From positions 15,013,501-15,077,500 of the forward strand of contig NC_092193.1 of assembly GCF_043641665.1 (NCBI RefSeq): DNA of 64,000 nucleotides, given 5' to 3'. A program made the translations under genes and the position numbers. Source of the DNA: Enoplosus armatus. Its lineage: Eukaryota > Chordata > Actinopteri > Centrarchiformes > Enoplosidae. Within the stretch, counting starts at the first letter, position 1; every line of letters starts with the position of its first letter. Positions 1-10,042 of the stretch are shown here, piece after piece. The notes under the pieces were generated by a model. The model was not told the DNA's origin. It was given only the letters and a program-made list of their open reading frames with translations, and searched no databases.

Positions 1-237
1 TGATGTCTTTTAACAGCTGAGAGAAAAAGAGAGGAACAGAGAGAGGGGAGACAGAGACGAGAATAAATTAGACGTTCCAATATCTATGACTAATGTTTAA
101 ACACTGATATTCAATTATAAAGGGCAAGCGTTGCCAGGAGTTCTCAGTGATGGGATTGTGTGTGAGTGTGTGTTTATAGGTCTTTTCCTCCTTCCAGGCA
201 CAGACATCAGTGTTGCTGTCATTGTTGTGGTTCTCAC
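1..237 (-). other. ptprs: ptprs intron, partial
   Basis: This lies downstream, in transcript order, of the exon ending at 238, which closes with a consensus GTGAGA donor at 232-237. No exon is visible in these bases. The next ptprs exon (the rest of the membrane-proximal region) is outside the window. Confidence 0.8.
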
Positions 238-325
238 CTCCTCTAGGTCCATTTCATCTGGGCTCTTGAGGTGTCTGATGACGCCGCGGGCTCTCCTCAG
301 CGGAACCACAACAACATAAACATTC
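238..325 (-). CDS. ptprs: ptprs exon: membrane-proximal region after FN3-8
   Basis: This 88-nt exon reads, with two bases carried over, K-N-V-Y-V-V-V-V-P-L-R-R-A-R-G and then SPDEMDLEE. Human PTPRS has a very similar VPLRKSRG and SPEDMDLEEL stretch between FN3-8 and the transmembrane helix. The acceptor is a pyrimidine tract ending CACAG at 326-327; the donor is GAG|GTGAGA. The segment lies just before the region where type IIa RPTPs are proteolytically processed. The gene continues off the left edge. Confidence 0.92.
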
Positions 326-559
326 CTGTGGGAGCAGAGGAGGACACACAACATAACACCAGTTGCACCGATACAATTGCAAACATGCCTCAAACTATTT
401 TCATGTTTCCTTGCCAACGTGTTGCACTAAAGAATGCGTGTAACATCTTGTCAGTCAGCGTTATCATCATGCCTCACACCTTCAGAGACTGTAATCATCT
501 GACCTGAAAGCCATGACAACTATTTCAAAAACATCTAAAACTCCATCTTTCAATCTTAC

Positions 560-813
560 TTGACAGGAGTGCGAGTCTCCAGCGACGGCAGGATTATGGT
601 GACCGTGGTCTCAGTGTCACGGGTGTGGTCAATTTCAGGGCGGCGGATGGTGATTGGCGGGGAGGTCTTTGCGGAGATGCGGTGGCGAAGGCCTCCCATG
701 TTGCCCTCCGGAGCGGTGATCTTAAAGTCGTAGTTGGTGTCAGCCTGAAGGTTTGGGATAACTGCCTTTCTCAGGCGAGCGTCCACCTCCATCTTCTGTC
801 GGTTATACTCCAC
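560..813 (-). CDS. ptprs: ptprs exon: second half of FN3-8
   Basis: This 254-nt exon starts VEYNRQKMEVDARLRK. It contains the FN3-type core L-Q-A-D-T-N-Y-D-F followed by GNMGGLRHRISAKTSP, which aligns with the end of human PTPRS FN3-8 (NRGSSLGGLQQTVTAWT). The tail from about residue 55 (ITIRRPEIDH onward) diverges clearly from the mammalian protein. Acceptor CTCCAG at 814-815; donor AA|GTAAGA at 554-559. Phase: starts on a codon boundary, ends after two bases. Confidence 0.9.
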
Positions 814-1644
814 CTGGAGGAAGGGAGAGCGTTAGTGAAGTTAGGTAAAAGGCAAAGAGGCTTATTTATATATTGTATGCTGATGATATCCTATTGTACT
901 TTAATGCGTTAACACCTGGCCCCCTTTTGAAGACAGTCTACCTAAATTAAAACTGAAAACTAATTCATTCATTAGACCCTGGAACTTAATTTGGAAATGC
1001 AGTTTTCAAGGGTTTATTGGACAACCACCCTGCCCCAATTTACATCATATTTGAAAGAAAAAGTTCAACCTTTTGGTAAATATGCTTTCATTTTCATGCC
1101 GAGATTTAGATGAGAAGCTTGATACCACTCACATGTCTGTACGGTAAATATGAAGCTACCACCAGCAGCCGGCTAACTCAGCTTAGCATTAAGGAGGAAA
1201 CAGCTAGCCTGGCTCTGGCCAAAGGTAAGAAAATCTGCCCACCAGTGCCTCTAAAGCTCACTAATCTCAATTAGTTGTTTTACGTGGTTGTTATGTACCT
1301 ATTTCCAGCAAGACGGTGAATTTACATTTTTACACTTACTTTTTTTTGGATGGATTAAACAAATAAGATATATGGTGTTATTTAGTGAGCTGTAGAGGTG
1401 CCGGTTGGTGGAATTTGTTATATATAGTAAATGTTCATTTTCAAGTAACTTTTCTACGGCTGAAAGGTTAACACTTCCACAGTTGGGAGTATAATTCAAG
1501 TTACTAAAAACACAGAAATGTATGATAATGTGAAGTATTATAATCAAAAGCACGTTATGTTGTATTATGTTATACATTATCTCAAGAAATGACAGACAAG
1601 GCACACATCACCACACATGTACATGAACCAGTCCATGGACATAC
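814..1644 (-). other. ptprs: ptprs intron with a dispersed repeat
   Basis: This 831-bp intron shows no exon. From about 1060 to 1480 it holds a copy of the foldback element described separately. The remainder is ordinary AT-rich intron sequence. Confidence 0.75.
1060..1480. mobile_element. Foldback (long inverted repeat) non-autonomous element, copy 1
   Basis: The left arm runs from gttcaacc near 1063, through gcttagcat and cagctagcctggctctg, to cctctaaagctcactaa at 1247-1264. The right arm returns in inverted orientation: ttagtgagctgtagaggtgc at 1380-1399, preceded by gattaaacaaataagatat. It shares this sequence with the copy at 33303-33780. The motif string (cagctagcctggctctgtccaaag, cctctaaagctcactaa) is one I recognise as a very common teleost interspersed repeat. 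No ORF is present, so it is probably a DNA-transposon-derived or foldback MITE. The right end is diverged and its boundary is approximate. Confidence 0.6.
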
Positions 1645-1739
1645 AGTAAAGCGATAGGGGTTGCTGCTCTCTGGAAACTCCCAGGTCAGAAGAACACTGG
1701 TCTTAGTGGCCAGATTGACTGAAAAATTTCTCGGCACAT
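1645..1739 (-). CDS. ptprs: ptprs exon: first half of FN3-8
   Basis: This 95-nt exon encodes DVPRNFSVNLATKTSVLLTWEFP and then ESSNPYRFT. It matches human PTPRS FN3-8 (SPKNFKVKMIMKTSVLLSWEFP), including the B-strand tryptophan. N-F-S is a possible N-glycosylation sequon. Acceptor TTCCCAG, donor ACT|GTATGT. It is entered after one base of a codon and ends on a codon boundary. Confidence 0.93.
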
Positions 1740-2504
1740 CTGGGAAGGAAGCAAACAAATAAAAAAAACAGTCACTTGTGATGAAATGTTTTATTCTAAT
1801 CAGCGTCTCCCTTTGCTTTCCCACTGCAAACCTGTAAAAATGGAAGACACGTCAGTCAGATCTGTTACTGAGGGAAGAATACATGATGGTTAGGAGGACG
1901 GGCAGGTGACGAGGAGAGTGGATGGCAAGAGTAATCAGTAGAAATAACAGTCAGACTGGCTGCAGGAATGTGACATGCCACATTCTCAGAGTGTAAGGTT
2001 GTGTTTGTATGACTTAGAATTCAGCATGTCAGCAAAGGCTTTGGAAAAGGTGGAAGTGGAGGTCTATCAGATAAAAAAATCTTACCCGCAGATACAGCAC
2101 CAGGCGCCGGGTTTTCCCTTGTATTCAGACTGAGCACTTACCTTCTGTATTAGATACTGTATATCCAAGCCCTGTATTGACTTTTACCTGAGGGTTTGTG
2201 ATAAGCAGTGCTCTTGAAGCAAGCATCCGTTTAACATTCAGCCTGCTTCCACTGGTGGTGAAGGGTAGGTGATGAAGGTATAAGTGAGTGAGTGGAGGAG
2301 ATTGGGGGGAGTAGTCATGTTCCCCTGGACTTTGCAGTTCTCAGCCTCTCTGAGGTGCACAGGTGAAAGGCTGACCTGAAAGAACTGGCCCAGACTTTGT
2401 TTAGTGGTTTGGAGTGAAATCCACATTAAGGGGAGCGGACATGTGAAGCTGAACCAGTGCTTAGGAGATGAAGGGGGTTCCTGAGGCCTGAGGCCAAGCC
2501 CTAC
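1740..2504 (-). other. ptprs: ptprs intron
   Basis: This 765-bp intron lies between the FN3-6/7 exon and the FN3-8 exon. I see no exon, microexon or clear repeat in it. Confidence 0.7.
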
Positions 2505-3167
2505 CTGTTTCAAAGGCCAGGGTTCGGCTCACCAGAGGTGGGCTGAAGGGGCCTGGCCCCGCCTTGTTGCGGGCTCTGAGCTGCACCTCGTAGGCCGTGC
2601 TGTGATTGAGGCCCAGGATGGTGTAGCTGGACTCACTCGCTGGTAGCATGATCAGCCACGGGGGAGCAGAGGGGGCTGGTAAGGCTGAAGGGCCAGGGTC
2701 TGCAGAGGGTTTGGGGCCGGCAGCCTCTTTGTAAGCTATGGTGTACTCTGTGATGACACCATTGCACTCTTCCGGGGCAGGGGGCAGCCAGGAGAAGTGG
2801 AGGGAGCAGCAAGTGGCATTAACAAAGTCAGATATTTTGGGGTATCCCAAGGGTGGGAACATGGGAACTGTTATTTCCTGCTGCACTATATCTCCGTAGC
2901 CTGCTCGGCTCTTCGCGGAGAGCACAAAGATGTAGGAGGAGCCTGGGGAGAGGTTTCTGACAGTGAAGTTTTTCTCCCGACTTGTGAAATTCACTGTGGT
3001 GTCTAAAGAGGTATTCTTTAGGCCAAACTGGAGGCGGTAGCCCTGGATTTCCACTGGAGCCCCCCGGCTATCAGAGCCTGACTCAGAGCACTCCAGCGGA
3101 GGAGCCCACCGCACCACTACTGATGGACCCGATCCTGGACGCACCCAAAGGGAGGGGGGGCCGGGCA
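2505..3167 (-). CDS. ptprs: ptprs exon: FN3-6 and FN3-7 in one long exon
   Basis: This 663-nt exon covers two complete FN3 domains. FN3-6 starts VPGPPSLWVRPGSG and has the core VVVRWAPP and IQGYRLQFG. FN3-7 starts after FPPLGYPKIS and has the core LHFSWLPPAPEECNG and STAYEVQLRARNKAGPGPFSPP. There are five N-x-S/T sequons (NTS, NFT twice, NAT, NHS). FN3-7 contains a Pro/Ala-rich loop (about 25 residues, AAGPKPSADPGPSALPAPSA) that looks longer than in the human protein. Entered and left after one codon base; acceptor TTTGCAG, donor G|GTAGGG. FN3-4 to FN3-7 are reported to be optional in mammalian isoforms. Confidence 0.93.
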
Positions 3168-3366
3168 CTGCAAACGACAGCGTAGGCAGCAGAAAATCAA
3201 TGGTAATATATATCTAAAAACATACATCATGTAAATCTTATACAGGAATTAGAATTGATTCGGCTGTTTATTTACTGCAGGCTCCTGGTGCAGCTTACTG
3301 TAAGATCAATTCTTGAGTATGTTACTAAATCCAGTGCACTGAACTGTATACTTGGCATATGCTTAC
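3168..3366 (-). other. ptprs: ptprs intron
   Basis: This 199-bp intron has a GTAAGC donor at 3361-3366 and a TTTGCAG acceptor. Nothing else is visible in it. Confidence 0.8.
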
Positions 3367-3484
3367 CAATCCCCAGGGTCTGCAACAGCTTGGCTTTGCT
3401 GTGCGCTCCGTCCCCTTTGGTGGTGTACGCTGCCACTGTGACAGAGTACAAAGTCTCTGCTTTCAGACCTCCCAAAATCAGCTC
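3367..3484 (-). CDS. ptprs: ptprs exon: C-terminal half of FN3-5
   Basis: This 118-nt exon encodes [20 protein letters not shown] followed by [19 protein letters not shown]. It aligns with human PTPRS [30 protein letters not shown], the F and G strands of FN3-5. Acceptor CCCTACAG, donor G|GTAAGC. It starts on a codon boundary, so the 27-nt microexon before it can be included or skipped without a frameshift. Confidence 0.93.
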
Positions 3485-3742
3485 CTGTAGGGGAAAACAG
3501 CACCATCAAATACTGCTAACTCATTCCTTTCAATACGACACAATACACAGATCTCTTCATTCCCTTTCTTTGCATCAGTGAGGAATTATCAAAAAGTTAC
3601 ATATCAGAGGCTAATCAAATCTCTGGTCAGACTTAATGAGGATTTCATAACTGTCTCTGTGTAACGTATTGGATGCATTGTGCTGTATGTATTAATAGTG
3701 AGCTCATTTATAATGAGAAGAGGATGGGTAGTCTGCACTCAC

Positions 3743-3769
3743 ATACTGAGTCGAGTCATCCTCCTCCAT
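3743..3769 (-). CDS. ptprs: ptprs microexon meC/LASE-c (27 nt) in FN3-5
   Basis: Twenty-seven bases encode M-E-E-D-D-S-T-Q-Y between ...LDESQ and ELILGG. The human protein has the acidic nonapeptide WETDDTAEY at the same place, which in LAR is the alternatively spliced element LASE-c. The donor is strong (GTGAGTGC at 3735-3742). The acceptor is weak (GGGATAAG with few pyrimidines), as expected of a regulated cassette. It begins and ends on codon boundaries. It is too short to be found as an ORF. Confidence 0.85.
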
Positions 3770-3911
3770 CTTATCCCGCAGACGAGACACACCCCGCAGG
3801 CAGCCGAGACAGATGGGAGTGAGTCAAAGGACGAGGGGAGAGAGGGAGGATGTTTAATGATAAAATAAATGAACATCATTTAATCATTAAAATATTCAGC
3901 TATGATGTCAC

Positions 3912-4105
3912 CTGGGACTCGTCCAATAAGAGGTCTTTGATGCGGGGAAGGTTTCGTGATTCAGCGCTCTCTGTGGGGCTGAAATGCACCTGGTAGCCAC
4001 GGATCTGGCCTTGCCGTAACCGTGGCAACACCGACCGCCATGTGACTCGAAGTGCTGAGGAGTTGAGCGGCTGGACGTCCACCTGGCGGGGGGCTGCGCC
4101 AGGGA
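3912..4105 (-). CDS. ptprs: ptprs exon: N-terminal half of FN3-5
   Basis: This 194-nt exon encodes VPGAAPRQVDVQPLNSSALR, then VTWRSV and GQIRGYQVHFSPTES, ending RIKDLLLDESQ. Human PTPRS has QHGQIRGYQVHYVRMEGAE and PRIKDVMLADAQ. The acceptor is preceded by an uninterrupted (TG)n tract on the sense strand instead of a normal pyrimidine tract. Donor CAG|GTGACA. Entered after one codon base, ends on a codon boundary. Confidence 0.93.
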
Positions 4106-4109
4106 CTAA

Positions 4110-4140
<31 letters not shown>
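4106..4140 (-). promoter_or_regulatory. 3' splice site with a (TG)n polypyrimidine tract
   Basis: On the sense (minus) strand the acceptor of the FN3-5 exon reads (TG)14 followed by CTTAG. The repeat itself spans 4111-4138. It therefore replaces the polypyrimidine tract. GU repeats are known binding sites for TDP-43 and CELF/BRUNOL proteins, so regulated use of this exon is an inference. Confidence 0.6.
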
Positions 4141-4234
4141 TGCAGAATTAATTAAGTGACCAACAGTCCAGCCAGTAAATAATCAACTTAACAATCAATA
4201 CTGTGTCGGTCTGATCCACGTCTCTCACTCTTAC

Positions 4235-4552
4235 CGTCCTCATCAGTTCTGCAAAGCACAGTCGGGCTGTTGGGTCCAGTCCCCTCTGCAGTGAAGGCTG
4301 CCATGGTGATGTTGTACCAGCTCCATTTCTCCAGCCCCTCTAACACTGCCTGCCCCTGCTGGGCCGGGATAGGAAGCCCCTTCACCTCCTGGCCCTGACC
4401 TCCGCCTCCTGCCCCAGAAACTCTCTGGTATCTCAGCTCATAACCTGCCAACTCGCCATTCTGGCCCTCCATTGGAGGCGGCCTCCAACTTACTCTCAGC
4501 GAGGTGGAGCTGGCACTCTCGCAGGACACACCCTCGGGTGCAGCTGAGGGCT
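4235..4552 (-). CDS. ptprs: ptprs exon: FN3-4
   Basis: This 318-nt exon encodes one complete FN3 domain. It begins KPSAAPEGVSCESASS, has the core LRVSWRPPPMEGQNGELAGY and ends in L-E-G-L-E-K-W-S-W-Y-N-I and RTDED. Human PTPRS FN3-4 has VSWRPPPPETHNGALVGY and LEALEKWTQYRI, ending VVVRTDED. A Gly/Gln-rich loop (SGAGGGGQGQE) is specific to this copy. Acceptor CCAATCAG, donor G|GTAAGA. Phase 1 in and out, so it is a symmetric, skippable domain exon. Confidence 0.94.
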
Positions 4553-6717
4553 CTGATTGGACAAGGGGCAAGGAGGGCAATTGGCAAAGAGTTTAGGAGA
4601 GACCCAAGAGGGGTTGAAGAAGCAAGAGAGGGGGAAAATAACAGCAAAACGACGGGAGATAAGGACGAAAAAGGAAACAATAAGAAACTAAGGTGAAGTG
4701 AACTGAAAGAGATAACACCAGGACAAACATGACTCCAGCGATGACTCCAGCGACCACATAATGTAAAAGCATAATGTTAGGCTTAGAGCCTAATGAAATA
4801 AACCAGAGACGAGAGTATCGACCCTGAGTGGACAACCTAATTATACCCGAGGAGAATGTGCATCTGATACCCAATAATTATATTTTATCCTTTGGATGTG
4901 GCTAGTGGCACAAAAGGATCCAGATTTATGAATGAAAAACAGATAAAGTCCTTCTTTCTAAAGCAGCGATGCACAGCTCAGTACGCAGGAGCACAGCCAA
5001 ATATACACATTTCACAACACCAGGCCCCATGGTGGCATAATCCTTGAGTCCTCGGGATAATAGAGTGGTCTGAGACTTTCCACTGCTTACTACGGGAAGG
5101 TCTTGGGCTTCGCAGAGGGAAGAAACAAACAGAACTAAAACAGATCTCACACAGCGCCGAAAGGATTTAGGAGGCAGGTTAAAAAAAAAAAAAAAAAAGA
5201 GAGAGAAAAAAGGTAACAGGGAGCCCGGGAGAGAAAGGCACTCAGACGGATATTGAAAGTCGGGCTAGAATGATGAGTTGTAGACAAGAAATGAATCAGA
5301 AGTAGGCTGGGATATTTACCGTAACACACACACGAGTACAGAAAAACAAAAAAAAGCACACACCTTCATCACCACAGATTTCTGAACTGTAGGTATCACT
5401 CACCCTATATAATATCCCTTAAAGAGCACACACACACACACATATAGAGGAGAGCATGGCCGAGGCGTGCAGGCTTGTGTGTGAGCTCTGGAGTGTATAG
5501 CATGTGTGTATGTGTGGGAGTGTAATAGTCATAGCTGACAGGTTCAAGTATCTATCCACTCAGCCGTACAGCCACTGTTCTGTTGGCCTCGGGGGACAAT
5601 CTAGATGTGCACCAAAGCTTGGCGATAACAAAGCGCACATAACCTCCCTGGGAAATGAATTCTGCTGCATGAAATAGTCTGCTTATCTGGCACCTTCCCT
5701 TTCCTGAACCCACCCCGCCCCTCCTCTGCCACCTCCTCCGGTGTACCACCTTGGGTCTCTCTTTCTTTTCGGAGGTGAAGACTGAAAGGGAGACCAACTA
5801 AAAGTGTTTAGCACATTTTGTACTGTAAAAACGATCTGACTGTGAACACACAAGTTTGAATCTTTGTGTCTGAGAAATGACAAACACTTACCACTCAAGT
5901 GATACAGCACCATGAACAGCAGGACTTGGGGCTCTTTTCCTTGACCTCTACTACTTTATTAATTCTTTTCCTTGCAACCTTTTCTCAGTTATCTCTGTAT
6001 TTTCTTTTCTTTTTTTTCTTGAAATATGAGATATGACTTGATATGTCAGAGCGAAATAGTGGAACTTATTTAACTCTTATCTGCGATCAGTGATCAGTGA
6101 AGAGAGAGAAAAGGAGACAAGGGAGAGAATCCAAGTTCAGCCTGGATAAAATACAGACTGGCCGGCACTTACCTGTCAACATAGCAGGCCAGCCACCATC
6201 CTTTAATGCTCCTCACTGCTGGCTGCTAGCCAAATAAGTGGCAGACAGTTTCGCCCTTTCAAAAGACACGAGACACTGATAGAGTGGAAAAAGTGAAAGG
6301 AGGGTGAAGAAAAGGAAGACTGAAACATTAATCGGTGCTCCATCTCCATCTGTCACGATGTTTTGGCTGTGTAAGAAAGCGAGAGGCTGAGCGGAGGAAG
6401 AAAAGGCACAGTCAAACATGGGTGGATGGATGGATGGATGGATGGGAGGGGTGGGGGGGTCTGGACAGATGAGTTGATAAACGAGATTGATGGAGAGATG
6501 TGAAGATGGTTCCCAGGTTTTACCGGGTCAGGAGCTGAGGACAATGTACTACAACCTGTGTGTGTGTGTAGAGGACATAATATTTGCATGAGACGTGTAT
6601 ACAAGACTCAAACATGACATAATTAAAATGTGTGGCATCTGTGTGTGTGTGTGAGTGTGTGTGTGCGTGTGCGCGCCTGCAGGTACAGTACGCAAACCCA
6701 GTCAAATTGAGACGTAC
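4553..6717 (-). other. ptprs: ptprs intron (2.2 kb)
   Basis: No exon is visible. It contains an A-run at about 5181-5198 and short (CA)n near 5428-5442. A (GATG)n tract lies at about 6423-6446, and a TG-rich stretch at 6640-6675 (CA-rich in the transcript) lies shortly after the donor of the FN3-3 exon. Confidence 0.7.
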
Positions 6718-6862
6718 TGGCTTGTGACGTCCTCTGCACCAGCTCGTTGGTGAAGGCTCCGATGCCTTTGGTTGAGATGGCGGCCAGGGAGAAGGAGTAC
6801 TCTGTGTTTGCTTTCAGGCCCTCCACTGTGTAAGAGTTCCTCGGCCCGAAGGTCAGCTTCTC
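6718..6862 (-). CDS. ptprs: ptprs exon: C-terminal half of FN3-3
   Basis: This 145-nt exon encodes EKLTFGPRNSYTVEGLKANT, then EYSFSLAAISTKGIGAFTN and ELVQRTSQA. It aligns with human [32 protein letters not shown]. I placed the donor at GCC A|GTACGT because only that choice, joined to the next exon, gives the expected QRT..K-P-S-A linker. Acceptor CTCGCAG. Confidence 0.9.
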
Positions 6863-7108
6863 CTGCGAGAGTGAAGAGAGGGGAGCAGAGGACGGGACGA
6901 GAGGTGGAATGAGGGGAGTGAAAACGACAACATTAAAGGGGAGTTGGAGAGAAAACGAGATGAGGGCTGTCACCAGCAGACACAGTGGTGCCAGGCGCTG
7001 GGGTTAATCTTTTAAACTTCCCCTTTTATCTGTCCTCTCATCCATCTGTCTTGTTAGGAAGTCCACTCTCAGCGGACAGATTTATAAAAAAAGAGTAAGA
7101 GGTCTTAC

Positions 7109-7245
7109 CAAACTGCCAAACTTGACAGGTTTGTAGAGCAGCTCATAGTTGACAATGCCCTCCTTGGTGTACGCAGGTTCCCAGGTCAGCTCAATGCTGG
7201 TGTCTGTCACTCTACCGACTTTAAACTTCCCTGGTTGGCCTGGGA
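7109..7245 (-). CDS. ptprs: ptprs exon: N-terminal half of FN3-3
   Basis: This 137-nt exon encodes VPGQPGKFKVGRVTDTSIEL, then TWEPAYTKEGIVNYELLYKP and VKFGSL. Human PTPRS has VPGQPMNLRAEARSETSITLSW and IIKYELLF. Acceptor CCTTCAG, donor TTG|GTAAGA. Entered after one base, ends on a codon boundary. Confidence 0.93.
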
Positions 7246-8580
7246 CTGAAGGGGGACAGGACAAAACAGTCAGTCAGGACTCTTATCTAAATATATATAT
7301 ATATTCATAGTATTCTGGTGCATTTGTTTGTAGCTAAAGATCCTGAAAACGTATTTTCTTATCAGCTTTTTACTAAGTGGTACGGGTAAGTTCACATATG
7401 TAAAATATTTCTGTGCACCGATCAGAATTTAGCAATAATACATCTTTTAAATCACTTCTTAAAATTCCATTTCACTGGAAGGCCTTCTTGTAAGATTTTT
7501 ATATTACATTAGTTGGATTCTTCTTCTTCTGCCTAGTTAACTCATTATTTTAGTGAATTGTTTCATTTATTTCTGTTTTGCTTTGTTGTTTTTGCTGTAA
7601 AGTACTTTGTAACTGTGTTGAGAAAAAGTGCTCTATAAATCAAGTTATCAAGTATTATTATTAATATTATTTATATAAGAATGGGAAATTTGTTGCCAGG
7701 AAAATGCCACTGTCAATCAAATATGATCAAACCACGCCCACACAGTCCTGATGAAGCCAAGTTTTGCTTTTGAGTGTTAAAATATAATTAATTTATTACT
7801 ATGTATGGTTATTTTTAGCTGTAATTGTTTCTTATTAAGTCAGAAACACTTAATGTCACTATCAAGGTTTGAAAACAATCCATTTGAACCTAACCTAATT
7901 TTTCAGGTGCTTTAAAGTCATAGTGGAATCAAAAAAGACTTAAACACACCCATTACCCCATAAATCCCCCAAACCCTTTCATATTTGTTGATTTTCTAAA
8001 TATTCTTATTCCTTTCATGTGCTGGAAAATGGACGACTTTTTAGGGACATCTAACGGTGGAGCAGCAGCTCAAGCTACACAGAAATTTAAACCAGTAATA
8101 CCATCACAGTAATCATCTCTTTGTCCCTCCCATCACATAAAACCTGCGACAGCTGTCACAGTGACTCGAGCGGCGCCGAGGTACGAGGGACATTTTTCGC
8201 TGTTAATCCCTGTTTCCTTTTCATAAGTCTCCACACTTCCGTCCCAGCAGGTGGAATTTATTCATTTTGAAAAAGTCATATATATATATATATACAGGTC
8301 AAGCAAAGTGTCTCCCAGTGGATTGCTTCCCAAACTTTACATAAGTCACTTGAATAAGCTCCTTAACAGTTTGTTTTCATGTGCACACACACAAATAATG
8401 ACTCATTTGTGCTTGGTTGCATGTGCACATCAGACAAACAGCCACTTCTCTCCTGCACATGAATAAATGAAGACCACTACTTAGCTGTTATCTATGCACC
8501 GGCATGCAAGATAAATGTATTCACTTGCACAAACGTCTGCCAATGATTGTGTTTATGCACACATTCACAGTCACACTGAC
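7246..8580 (-). other. ptprs: ptprs intron with a LINE-like 3' tail
   Basis: This 1.3-kb intron has no exon. At about 7500-7675 it carries tgtaaagtactttgtaac followed by gaaaaagtgctctataaat and a (TTA)n-like end. That is the typical 3' end of a widespread fish LINE-type repeat. A short (TA)n lies at 8278-8294. Confidence 0.65.
7500..7675 (+). mobile_element. LINE-like retrotransposon 3' end fragment
   Basis: The string tgtaaagtactttgtaac, then gtgctctataaat and a run of TTA/ATT repeats, matches the 3' terminus of LINE elements common in fish genomes, as I recognise it. No coding part remains. The 5' boundary is uncertain. Confidence 0.5.
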
Positions 8581-8782
8581 CTCCAGGCATGACTTTAACA
8601 TGGACCGGGTCTGAGAAAGGTCCGTCCCCTACAGAGGTGAAGGCTAGGACCTGGATGGTGTAGGTCTCAGAGGTCACCAAGTTCTGAATGGTGGTGATAA
8701 CGCTGTCCTGGACGTTATGGATCTGCCACTCGTTCATTGGCCGGGAGGGGTCCATGGTGTAGTACACGCGGTAACCTTTCAC
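8581..8782 (-). CDS. ptprs: ptprs exon: C-terminal part of FN3-2
   Basis: This 202-nt exon encodes VKGYRVYYTMDPSRPMNEWQ, then VITTIQNL and TYTIQVLAFTSVGDGPFSDP. It is close to human RGYRVYYTMEPEHPVGNW and TYTVRVLAFTSVGDGPLSDP. Acceptor TTGTAG, donor G|GTCAGT. It begins on a codon boundary and leaves one base. Confidence 0.95.
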
Positions 8783-10042
8783 CTACAACAGAGGAGCAGA
8801 GACTAAGAAATGCCGCTAGATAGAGAACGCGGTTCACTTTTCTGGATTGGGACCGGATTTTAAGGTCATCAGTGACTGGGCTGTATTAAATGGACTTCCT
8901 ACCTAATTCCACTGTCCCGCACCCGTGGTAATCCATAATACCATCCTCAACACAACCTTATCACAGCAAAGGTCATCATCTATGATTTCTTTTTAACTTA
9001 AGTCCAGATGGTCGTTTGGATTTGTCAGTTCAGTGTTTATTAGAGGTAACTGTCACAAGGTGACGTCTCTGGCTGTTGTACAGTTGACCTCGATCAACAA
9101 ATCTCATGCTAAAGATGACAAAACCAGTTCTAATACGAGCTGCAGATGTCGTCATGTTGAAGTGCTGAAGATATAATCACTATACCTGCTCCTGTGGGAT
9201 TTGTTTATTGGCAGTTCAGAGTATATGTAATCCTGCTGCCATGCCATTGCCCTCACCCTCCACCTCTAACGCCTTTTGTGTTATTACTCTTTAATATCTA
9301 TAATCCCCATATGCACTCAATTCAGTCTTGCACTTTTATGAACCTACTGCACCGTTAGGTAGGCTAGAAAAGGAAATAGGCCTCGAGAGGGAGTGCTCTT
9401 AACTTAGAGTGGACAGCCCAATTACCTCTCCTTTCTTTAGAGGGTGGGGAAAGTAGCGAGGGAGTTACAGGAGGGAAATCTCTGTCAAGACACAATCCCT
9501 GCAAACGAGATGAACCTGCACACTGGAATAAAGCTCCCAATGGTGAATTTCATTAAGGCTTTATCGTATTAACCTCGTGTTAGCCTTTGTGCAATATTGG
9601 AATGTTGTCAGTTTATATCAAGTGAAGATCACATGTGGGGAATACAACCTCTCTGTCTTGTACTTTTTATATATCCGACTTTTTAACAATGTAGCACAAA
9701 GTCATTCAGTTTTAAAAGACTAGAATGTTACAGTTGAATTAGTACAAATATAAACATTTGGGAACTGAATGTTACCTGTTTCCTCACAAGGTGAGAGATG
9801 GCCGAGGGTATGAAAGAGTTTCTATATGTTTTAGTTTTGGCTAATGGGACAAAAACTGAAAGTCTGGATGTAGGAGCTGGGAGCTGTCGCACTGAACGAA
9901 CTGGAATGTTGTACAGATGGAAGTACCAGTGATTTTGCTGCAGACATATTTAAGACGTTTTGCTGATCAAAGAAGATGTAAAAAGTATGTTTTTCTGCCA
10001 CTGATAACAGATCAAAAAGAGCTGCTTCAGTCCTCGTCCCAC
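8783..10042 (-). other. ptprs: ptprs intron
   Basis: This 1.26-kb intron splits FN3-2. I see no exon, clear repeat or RNA gene in it. Confidence 0.7.

Noticed and set aside
6421..6447. (GATG)n tract as possible functional repeat
   Set aside because: Ordinary short tetranucleotide microsatellite in mid-intron, with no link to a splice site.
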